A DNA stretch of 64,000 nucleotides, from contig VJWM01000302.1 of assembly GCA_010909165.1 (NCBI GenBank), forward strand, positions 47,214-111,213, written 5' to 3'. Under the pieces are notes generated by a model. The model ran no database searches. It was not told the origin of the DNA and worked only from the letters and a program-made list of their open reading frames with translations. The stretch's first letter is position 1. Every line of letters begins with the position of its first letter. The position numbers and the translations under genes are program-made. This DNA is from Anthoceros angustus (lineage: Eukaryota; Streptophyta; Anthocerotopsida; Anthocerotales; Anthocerotaceae). Below are positions 55,376 to 64,000 of the stretch, in pieces.

Positions 55376-57145
55376 CGCACGCTCATTACAGACGGATCAA
55401 GCGGGGAACCCGCGAAGATGAGGAAAGTGGCCAGCGTATCGAATTCAGTGCCACGGTCAGGTCGTGTTGGGAACCTTCTATTTGGATGGGCAATTGGTGA
55501 CAAGTTGTGGGGAATCTTTGTCAGATGGTGCCCAAAGTGGTGTTTGTGACCTAGGACCCCAACTTTGAGTAGGGGGCCATTGGCGGCGTTACTCTGTTAT
55601 ATCATAGAAATAGGTAAATAAAATGAAAAACATGATAGCGTTTGGTTCAAGATAAAATTGCTTTGTTAGAAAAATGAGCTATCTTGGTGTGGTATGACAT
55701 GCCCCCCCCACCTGTTCAATCAATGATGCTCCCGAAAATGTCCACCTCGCCAAATGTGGTTGTAGGAAAGATTGCTGCCTATCTTATGCTCCTAAGAAAA
55801 GGGATATGTGGATTGCAGTGCTAACTTCTTTGGATAAAAAGGCTTACGTGGTTGTGTGGCAGCGTTTGCGAGGCGGATGGGTGGAGATGGCATGGGGAGG
55901 ATCGACAAAGAAGGGCTAACAAGGTGGTGGAATATATTAATTAAAGGTTATTCATTTAAACATCCTAATTTCTATATGAGTTTTAGGATCTATAACCTAG
56001 CATAAATTTTACTGATTGATGCTGTAAACACATTTTGTTTCCTAAGTGTATTAAAGACAAAAACATGGGCTATTATAAGCGAATTCTACCAAAAGGTGAC
56101 CGGAAAATAAAGTATACATACTCACCTTAGGTTTAAGTGAAAAGGAGATGTCCGGACTCCTATATATGTGAGGAAACTACCATCCACATGATAAAAATAG
56201 CAAGTCTCCCATGTGAGGAATTTCAGGACATATCAAACATATTTTCCGAGGTGCCTTTGGTGCTAAGGGAATTTATTGTTTTAATCACATAAATACTGCT
56301 TAAATATTATTTTTATTTTTAATATAAATATTCCAGGTTCTATGTTGGCGTCTATGAAGAGGAAGGCAGGATGACCTAAGCTATTTTGAGATAGAAGAAG
56401 AAAAATGTTCAGAAAAATAGTAAGACAATAATTTTTGGGCTAAGATTTTAAGGTTATCTTAAATCGGCCCTAAGGCTGCTAGGGTGAGTATTAGGTTAAA
56501 GGTTTGGACAGTGTGTCCATTATACCCAAACATTTCATGTGTTTCCTATGTAACTCAATTCCCAATGACTTTGTTAATAAAATGACATTGTCTAAAGTTT
56601 GAACATAACTAATATTTATGGTTTGATCTTCTAACTTTTCCCTTATGTAGTGATACTCAACAGCTATATGTTTAGTTCTAGAATGAAAAAGCGAGATTTC
56701 GTGCAAGTGCAATGGCACCACAGCTATCACTAAACAAAGATGTAGGCTTAAGTTGAGGATGGTGAAGTTCACTCAAAACTAACTTTGGACCACACTATGT
56801 CTTTAGAAGCGAGGTTAGTACTGATTCGATGACAAAGCTATAGTAGGTTGTTTCTTACTTGACCAGATATTGGTGCTCCTCCAAGAGTAATACATACCCT
56901 GATTTTTTATGTGGGTCCACATAGTCGGCATCGGTATGCCGTTAGAGTTAATGTGTTGATAGCTGGTGTATGCTTGAACATCGATCCTGTACATAGTGCC
57001 TTTAAGGTATCAATATACGCTTATGACATCCGATTGCTCCGTCGGTTCTCAAGAATTGTGAGAGGCGACTTCAAAAGATATATGGTCTCGTAAAATTGCA
57101 TAAATATATTAGAGTGCCAGATGTCGTATGGAAGCTATGACATTT

Positions 57146-57910
57146 CTAGCTTTTCTTGCTTTTGGGACTCATATGAGGTAAGCCTAACACCACTTGCAAA
57201 AGGTGTGGGTGCAGCTTTGCATCCTCAAGTCCAAATTTAGCTAAACTCTCCTTAATATACTTGGTTTGAACTATACTTAGAGTCTTATTACCTCTATTTC
57301 GTATAATATTAACACCAAGTGCATATGTCATTTCTCCTAGATCGGACATCTCAAATAGAGTCCTAAGCCATGCTTTAGTTTCGCTAGGAGAGTGAGGGAG
57401 TTTGTTGCCATAAAAACATCATCAACATAAAGTAGAAGATAAAATATATCATTGCGGATATTAGGATGTACATACAAGCATCACCACGGCTTTGCTTAAA
57501 TCCTCTCCCAATAAGTTGTACATGTATGGTTAAATTCCAATTCTTGTTGCTTAAGGCCATACAAACCTTTGATGAGTCGGCATACCCAATCTTCTTTGCC
57601 TTTGACTTGAACCTCGGGTTGTCTCATGTATATTTCCTCTTGCGGCCCATACAAATATCTTTGTCTTAACATCCATCATGTGGAGTTCAAGATCATGTTG
57701 GGCACATAAGGCAAATATCATTCGTGTGGCAAATTTGGCTCTTGGGGCATAAGTGGCCCAAGGTATGTAATCTAGACCGAGAATTTGTGTAAACCTCGCT
57801 ACTAGGCGTGCCTTATACCTTTCTATAGAACCATCTCCTTTTCTTTTAATTTTGAATACCCATTTGCTGGTTACTATCTTCCTACCCCTAGGTGGTTTGA
57901 CCAATTCCAT
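57146..57910 (-). pseudogene. Cop-A3 reverse transcriptase
   Basis: N-terminal part 57,910-57,780 (KWVFKIKRKGDGSIERYKAR, LVARF with one residue lost from LVARGF). The C-terminal part 57,349-57,146 reads MSDLGEMTYALGVNIIRNRG and YIKESLAKFGLEDAKLHPHL. The YVDD text lies between, near 57,410, in another frame. Same enzyme as at 3056-3774. Confidence 0.88.
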
Positions 57911-58429
57911 GTAGAGTTATTAACTAGGGAATTATATTCGATCTGACTACCTTCCATAAGTCTTTTTCGGAGAAGAGAAAGCTTGTTTTAAGGTAAGAGG
58001 TTCTTCGGGTCTATAGTTGCCTTATGCGACTTGAGAATAAAGTGATATAGGGGTATAGGATCATCAAAACAGCTAGGTATCCTAAAGGAGGTTCCTTCCA
58101 ACTGCAGGACCGAGATAGTAGGTCGGGATCTAAGGTTGTACCTTTGTGCAGTGCATCATCCACGGAGGCGGGATCAACGACGGGATCCTGGCTCCACAAT
58201 GTCATCCTCCGGAGGGTCATCAAACTCATCATCATGAGTGTCAAGGCGCCTCTGGGATGTCAACATCGAGTTCGTGCAGTTACCGTTGTGGAATAGATGC
58301 TAACTCCTCCTCCTCGCATAATAGGTTCAACTAAAGGAACACGAGAAGCGGGAATGGGAAATGGAGTGAAATAATCAGTGTCATCAAAATAAGAAGGGTC
58401 AATGGTCTCATCAAGAGGAGGACCAAGCC

Positions 58430-59280
58430 TATCAGCTCCTGTGGGGAAAAGAGGTAAGACTCATGAAAAGTAACACTCGGGTATAAAAGTTGCCTTGTAG
58501 AAGGGTTGAACAATTTGTACCCTTTGATACCTTGGTGTAGCCAATGAAAAGTGTACTTAGCGCTTTGGGATCCAACTTACATGCTTTGGGAATAAAAACA
58601 TATGCGGGATCCAAAAATTGAAGGTGGTCAATAGAAGGCTTCTTGCCAATGAATGCTTCATATGGAGTCATACCTTGAGCTGATGTAGGCAATCGATTCA
58701 TGAGATAGGTTCTTTGTGAGGGCCTCCCAATAAGCCTTAGATAACTTAGCTTGTACCAATAAGCAACTGTGATCTCTTGAGGCGTAGATTCTTGTTCTCG
58801 GCCACGCCATTTTGTTGAGAGTGTAGACAAGCGTAAGTTGTTGAGCTATACCTTGACTCGACAAAATCCTCAAATTCGATGATGTAAACTCTCCACCATT
58901 GTCGGAACGTAAGGTCTTGAGTTTGTGATCTCATTTCATGTAGTCCTTGAAGAAGTGAAAGGCATCACTCTTGTTTTTCGGGATGTAGGAAAAGACAAAG
59001 CGAGAGAAATCATCTGTGAAGGTCAAAAATATCTACTACCACTAAAGGAGGGTGTAGACAAGGGTCCACAAATGTCTGTGTGTACTATCTCTAAAGGTGA
59101 CTTGGCCCTTTGTGGAGATTTATTTTTGAAAGGCTCTTGATGTCGTTTAGTGAGGACACAAGATTCGCACCAAGGTAGGTGTTCAACCTTTGCAAGGCAA
59201 GGGGTTCTATATAAAGCTCCCTTAGACATTTGGATTAACTTTTGACTATTAGGATGACCAAGGCGACAATGCCAAAGCAT
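58430..59280 (-). pseudogene. Cop-A3 integrase
   Basis: An 85-codon open frame at 59,023-59,280 preserves the zinc region and core start: LWHCRLGHPNSQKL, WCESCVLTKRHQEPFK, LEIVHTDICGPLSTPSF. Further on, NKMAWPRTRIYASRDHS marks a shifted version of the QQNGVAE region, and SAQGMTPYEAFIGKKP lies at 58,680-58,640. More complete at its N-terminus than Cop-A1. Confidence 0.88.
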
Positions 59281-59639
59281 GGTTTGGGTAGGTGTCGCTG
59301 AGTTTGGAATGGCAACATTAGCGAATGGGTGGCTCCCACTTGTCTTGACAATCTATAGAGACCATCATCTAAAGTGCTGCGGATTGTATAGTTTCTATCA
59401 CTTATGAAAGAGAGAAGACAACTATTCGCATAAAGGATCACCAGTGTGTTCTTGACAAAGACTTGCGGTGATACTAGATTCTTGCACATTGAAGGAACAT
59501 GGAGGACTTGATGAAGATGAAGAAGAACGAATCACACTTGAATACAATCGAACCAACACCCGCTATGGGTAGGTTGTGATCATCTCCAGGAGGATCGATG
59601 TGTGGGTGTGAGTAAGACTCAAAAGAGTTTCATTGTAAC

Positions 59640-60683
59640 AAATATGTGAAGTAGCTCCAGTCTAAGTACCATGAGGTATTGGAGGGCTTGGAAGAAGCCA
59701 AGCACACAGTGAAACCTTCTGGAGTTGAGGAAGATTGTTTCTTGCAATGTTAGCTCAGTGGGGCCTCCTTAGGTTCCCATTCTTCTTCTTCGACAATCCT
59801 TTTCCATGTGATTTGGGATTCGCACCAATTACATATAATCCCGATCTTCTTGTTACCTCTTGCGGTGTTGAAGAAGATGCCTCTCCATCATGGAAAGTAT
59901 GTGCAGGATATGGGGTCGTTGGAAAGTAGAACCTCGGCCTCGCCTCGTCCTCTTCCTCTACCCCTTTGTGAATACATCACTGCCTTGTTGGCTCGAGTGA
60001 TGATGGCGTCTTGCCTCCTCCTAGCAATGCTCCAATAAGTTCGGAACACGATGTCCGGCTCTTCATTTGGATCTTCATCTGCGCTTTTCGACATTCGAAT
60101 CGCATTTTGAGTTGTAATGAAAGCCCTATAAGAAGGTGGCAATGAAGATAAGAGAATGACGTAAGCCTCCATCTCGAGATAGGTACGCCATTGAAGATTC
60201 CAAATGGGATCGTGCCAATCGAAATGCATTAACATGATGTTCGATGGTGTCGGACTCCTTCATTGAGAGGTTGCGGAAGTTACGTGAAGGCGCAACAATA
60301 CTCATTACATCTCGAGATGAATATAATTGAGCAAGGTGAGTCCACATATCCTTGGAGGTCTTTGCGTGCGACATGTCTCACCATATGTTGAGAAAGTCCA
60401 GCGACCAATAAATCTTGTGCCTTCGTCCTGGCGTCCCGGAAGGTTGAAGTTCACGTTCAAATCGGGCGTGTGGCCTTGGAATTGATCCATCGACGATGCC
60501 CCAAAGGTCTCTTTGCCGCAAAGCTCCTCGCATTCTCAATGACCAGATGTCATAATCCTTCCATTGAATCTATCTTTCTCTTTGAAAGCATCACCATAAT
60601 GATAATGCAATGAAGTGTTAGCATTATCATTACCCAATGGGGAATTAGGCAGTTTGTTCTTCATCATTGATCACTCCAGCCAT
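59640..60683 (-). pseudogene. Cop-A3 gag and protease start
   Basis: Start ATG complementary to 60,681-60,683. Readable gag: MDQFQGHTPDLNVNFNLPGR near 60,490-60,430, the MSHAKTSKDMWTHLAQLYSS text at 60,374-60,315, then FRNLSMKESDTIEHHVNAFR, and the zinc knuckle at 59,791-59,832. TSKDMWTHLAQLYSS is the standard copia gag helix and is garbled in Cop-A1. Confidence 0.88.
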
Positions 60684-61273
60684 TGTAGGTGATTTAGAGG
60701 ACTAGGCCTCGCGGTACACCTCATCTTCTCTGCATGCACGAAACTCTTCTCTTGCATCATAATCGATTCGGATGATGATAGCATGCTCTCAAATCTGCGC
60801 ATTATCAACCTTAGAGAGAATAGACAATTTTATCCTTAATTCAGATAATTCTCTCTTAAGATCAAAGATTGGATTCTAAGAGTTGCTAATTGATTATCAA
60901 TTTCTTGAAATCTAAGAGTTTCTATGCTATTTTTGTCTTGCAGACTAGAAGATAAAGGAGTACTAATACCAACTTTCAAGTTTGGGATATGTTGGAGAGC
61001 TAATTCTAATGCCTTGACGTGAATTGGGCTAAAAACTTCTAGCAAATCACGTCTAGCTAGCTTGATAAACTTCCCTTGATCTGGTTTAGAGATTAAAATA
61101 GATGCAATGAAGTTTGCTATACAAGAGGAGGTTTCTTCTATCTCTCCCTCTATAGCTTGTTGTCTTCTATTGCTTCTATGTGTTGGACTCTAATTTGTTC
61201 TTGTTGTCTTGCAGGACTACCTCTCTTCTTAACTCTATGCCTCCTCCTTCTAGAGGGAACACTGATCCATGGA

Positions 61274-61838
61274 AGTGCTCTCAGTAGGTCCTGCGATCAG
61301 GAGGGCCATGTGTTGAACTAGGAAGGCCGTGGAAGAGCACTCACAGTGGTTGTATTTGGGGCTGCAAGATGGAAGTGTGGCCAAACCATAGGAAGGCGTG
61401 TTGCGGTGGCCGCAACATGGTGAAGGGATCACAACGGGTGTGCATCATGGAATTTGCAGTGGGCTGCAAGTCAAAGTGAAGGGAGGCGGTGTGGTAGCGC
61501 GAGGAAAATGGGTATGAGGAGGGCCATGTGTTGAACTAGGAAAGGCCGTGGAAGAGCACTCACGGCTGAATTTGTAGCGGGCTGCAAGATGGAGGTGTGG
61601 CCAAACCATAGGAAGGCGTGTTGCGTGGCACAACATGGTGAAGGGATCACAATTGTGCATCATGGCGGCGGAATTTGCGGTGAGGCTGCAAGTCAAAGTG
61701 AAGGGAGGCCGTTGTGGTGGCCGCGAGGAAAATGGGTAGCAAGGAGGGTTGATCAGAGGTGTTGTTGAGGTGTGAGGTTCACGGGTAATAAGTGCAATTT
61801 ATTCATGCACGCAAGCCATTTGGGTGTCTTGGACAATG
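61274..61838 (-). repeat. Inverted fragment of H
   Basis: Reverse complement of about 44,413-44,960, ending with GGGTGTCTTGGACA opposite the H terminus TGTCCAACACCC. It abuts the truncated Cop-A3 at 61,273. It contains an internal tandem duplication. Confidence 0.75.
61301..61740. repeat. Tandem duplication of about 218-222 bp
   Basis: GAGGGCCATGTGTTGAACTA begins units at 61,301 and 61,519. Each runs through GGCCGTGGAAGAGCACTCAC, GTGTGGCCAAACCATAGGAA, and GTCAAAGTGAAGGGAGG. The H copy at 44.5-44.75 kb has only one unit, so the duplication is specific to this locus. Confidence 0.88.
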
Positions 61839-61839
61839 A

Positions 61840-64000
61840 AGCGTAAGAACTCCAAAGTTAAGTAGCTAGGGGTGGATCAAACTAAGATGGGATGCCTTTT
61901 GTGTGAGGTGTTTCGACTTATTATATTTGCGGTCACATGAGGCTAATTGGGAGAGTGTTTGAGTGGTGCACCCTACGGAGTAGGATGTAGGGTGGCGTGG
62001 ACTCAGTGGTAACTAGGTAGGTAGATAGGTAGGGAGTGGTGAGGTCTCCTACAGGCAGGGAAGTAGTGAGGACTCCCTCACGCAAGTGAGTGGGGTGCGA
62101 CACCCTACTTGGATCACACATGGGAAGCAAACTTTCCATATTAGGCGTGTAGTGTAGGGTGCTTTTACACGGCCGCTAAATAGAGGACGGTGGAAATGGT
62201 GCCACATGGCAAGGAATCAACGGCCTATATCAAGGAGTTTCAACATCACTACGAGCGAGCCATGCAAGCGGGGTGTGTAGGGAGTGGCACCTAGGAAGCT
62301 TCGAGGAATCGCGAGGAAGAGCTTGTGCATGCAAGGGAAAGCTAGGGCAAGGACTTGGTGAGCTTGATTGCCCATGTGTGTGCTGGGAGGAAAGGAGAAT
62401 ATGGAGTGCATAAGGAGTTGTGTGTGGAAGGACGAAGTTTGAGCACAGCTATGAGAGGGCAGTATGGTAGCTAATTTTGTGCCTAGGACCTTGCAAGTGA
62501 GGATTTGCCATGGGGAGGCGATTGTATGCGTCAGATGGGGACACATCAAGTTTGAGCTAGGTGGAATTTTGTGGGTGAGGAAGAGGAATTATCTTGAAGG
62601 GTGCAAGATGGTGAAAGCTTTGCTCCTAAGAAGGGACAAAAGCTGGTTGCTAGGGAGCCGGGAGAAGAACTTGATGCCCAAATTTAATTGCTTCCCAGGT
62701 GGAGGCCGGCACTTGGTGGCATTCGGATGGTTTACTGACAGCCCAACATCAAGCAGGTGTATGGAAGGCCGTGAGGATGACTCGGAGGAGGAAGAGGAAG
62801 GCATGGAGCAAGATCCGCTCACGGAGACCTTCTTGTAGTGGAAGTGTGGAGGCGGTAGGGCCAAGAATTTGACCTACTACGTCGTAGGAGGTATAACAAG
62901 TTGACCCTACGTCCATAGGAGGTGTGAGGATGGCCCTACATCCGTGGGATCACCAGGCCGGATGGGTACATGGAGGTAATTGAAGGGGTTGGTGGTAGCT
63001 TGGAGTGTGAGCTCATTGTTGAAAATATTGGGATAGACAATGTGTGTGGAGGCTGCAATAATTGTGGAGGGATGGAGTGCAAACCACGGAAGAGCATGGG
63101 TCTCTTCTCCAACCAAGCTTTAGATTTCATGATGTTGAGTGTGGCTCGGAGGAACCAATTTGTGGAATTATGCGGAGCCGTTGTGGAGTCAATCTTTGAG
63201 GCAAGTGGAGGATTTATGGTAGATTGGTTAGGATTTGGGTGAGAACTCTTAGGATTTTTGGCGTCATTACTTATTGTTAAAATAGGGAGATTGGAGAGTT
63301 TTCTAGGTGATTGTCATGATGATGAGCGGTGGGGTGTGGATTTAATGTTGGCTTTAGGCGGCTATTAGTTTATAGTGGTTGAGGAAGAGCGTGGTGGAAA
63401 AGTAAGGGGAGGTGTGGCCAGGAGGCCTTAATGTATGAGCCCTATATAAAGGCGAGGTTTTGAGAAGAAAATATTTCCTTGCGCTCCCAAACTCATGAGT
63501 CCTTTGCTCCTTGTGAAGGAATTTCGTGCGGCTGCAAGCTAATGCATTATGCGGTAGAGAGGGAGTTTGCGGTGGTCGGTGGCGGAGGGCTACTCGCGCT
63601 CCGCAGGCGCCTTTGCTATCCCTTGAATAGTTGCTGTGAAATTGCTTTGCTTTGGGTGTGTGGCGATGCCCATGGAACTCTCGGCGAGGGTAGACTACGG
63701 GGAAAGACTCTGGAGGTTTCCACCAGGTGCAAACTCATAGCAACTGCCCAAGGAAGAACTTGCTAGCTTGTAGGTAGACCCGAGGCCGTTGTGCGTAAGC
63801 GAGTAGGGCCAGTGAGCTTGAGTAAGGTTAGATTAGGAGGATGAGGAGTTGAGTTGAGGTGAAGTGTTGAGGAGAATGTGGAGCTGAATGTTGAGTAGAG
63901 GGAGTAGGTAGAGATTAGAGTAAGAAGAAGGCCCAAGTCGAGCCTAAGGGAGGGTCCCAAATCGCACGCGACCTAAAGTCGCATGAGAGCAGATTACCCA
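61840..64000 (+). other. Unassigned right end with hairpins, two unrecognised ORFs and a TATA box
   Basis: No domain is recognised. Plus-strand frames 62,464-62,838 (124 codons, ends with an acidic EEEEEGMEQDPLTETFL) and 62,970-63,242 (90 codons, with a CGGCNNCGGMEC cluster) are open but of unknown meaning. Hairpins with CCTAC/GTAGG arms occur at 61,969-61,994 and 62,873-62,888. TATATAAA at 63,443-63,450, in CCTATATAAAGGCG, is a strong core promoter candidate; the following 500 bases lack a long ORF, so this may be an LTR whose partner lies outside the window. Confidence 0.4.

Larger units (their letters stand above)
50955..57086. repeat. Second unit of a tandem duplication (Gyp-E 3' part plus Cop-A 3' part)
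   Basis: Collinear with 38,521-50,954: Gyp-E from the methyltransferase (after motif VI) to its right end, then Cop-A from its 3' region to RNase H. At 50,950-50,957 Cop-A sequence (GATATATCCGGT) switches to Gyp-E (GGTTGGGCAATG) with GGT in common. The natural Gyp-E/Cop-A boundary appears in both units (49,555 and about 55,694). Unit 2 lacks Cop-F and H. Confidence 0.88.
55694..61273 (-). mobile_element. Cop-A3: remaining body of the second Cop-A copy, 5'-truncated
   Basis: Minus-strand copia body, collinear with 1565-7120 of Cop-A1. RNase H 56,491-56,830; RT 57,146-57,910 (MELVKPPRGRKIVTSKWVFK; LGEMTYALGV); integrase 58,430-59,280 (LGHPNSQKLIQMSKG, CESC, HTDICGPL, NGVAENK); protease near 59,690; zinc knuckle 59,791-59,832; gag to the start ATG at 60,681-60,683. 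At 61,273 it stops short of the primer site and 5' LTR. With 31,862-32,958 it makes one element of about 6.7 kb, close to Cop-A1 without its 5' end. Confidence 0.9.

Noticed and set aside
1-64000. tRNA, rRNA or small structural RNA genes
   Set aside because: No tRNA cloverleaf with A and B boxes or conserved rRNA words was noticed by eye; a covariance-model scan would be decisive.

Overview
The window looks like repeat-dense, heterochromatic plant DNA. No intact cellular gene was found. The evidence for a plant is: copia elements whose primer-binding site matches plant initiator tRNA-Met, Ty3/gypsy polyproteins of plant type, and exons of a plant AKT/KAT-type potassium channel. The species cannot be named; a seedless land plant or streptophyte relative is possible, but that is inference. 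Almost every coding region is broken by short indels.

Layout. 1-12,370 is a minus-strand gypsy element (Gyp-B) split by a complete minus-strand copia element (Cop-A1, 490-7543) with 5-bp target duplications. 12,370-21,985 holds unassigned sequence: an A-rich block, a possible gene fragment near 16.9 kb, and a long purine-rich minus-strand coiled-coil region. 21,985-24,745 is the 3' half of a second Gyp-B copy on the plus strand. 24,750-31,860 is another minus-strand gypsy (Gyp-D) split by Cop-C (26,695-29,485), a plus-strand deletion derivative with LTRs, primer site and target duplications. From 31,862 to 61,273 lies a second Cop-A copy, split by a plus-strand gypsy (Gyp-E). The Gyp-E/Cop-A junction was then tandemly duplicated (38,521-50,954 and 50,955-57,086). 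The first unit later gained copia Cop-F and insertion H. 61,274-64,000 starts with an inverted fragment of H, followed by unassigned sequence.

The most interesting system is Gyp-E. Its order is gag (two zinc knuckles), aspartic protease, a C5 cytosine DNA methyltransferase domain, reverse transcriptase, RNase H, integrase, and a further unrecognised ORF of about 200 or more residues. Methyltransferase motifs I, IV, VI, VIII, IX and X are readable in canonical order. The nucleophile motif reads W-E-C-K instead of the usual P-C-Q. Retrotransposons that captured DNA methyltransferases have been reported from charophyte algae and dinoflagellates (de Mendoza and colleagues, 2018, from memory), so the principle is known, but this copy and its extra ORF may not be.

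A second window-wide signal concerns reliability. Where two copies of one element are compared, the indels fall mostly at CAG/CTG (CHG) sites. The same CAG loss occurs in the primer-binding sites of two unrelated copia families. This suggests base-calling errors at methylated CHG sites, so many 'broken' frames may be intact in the real genome.
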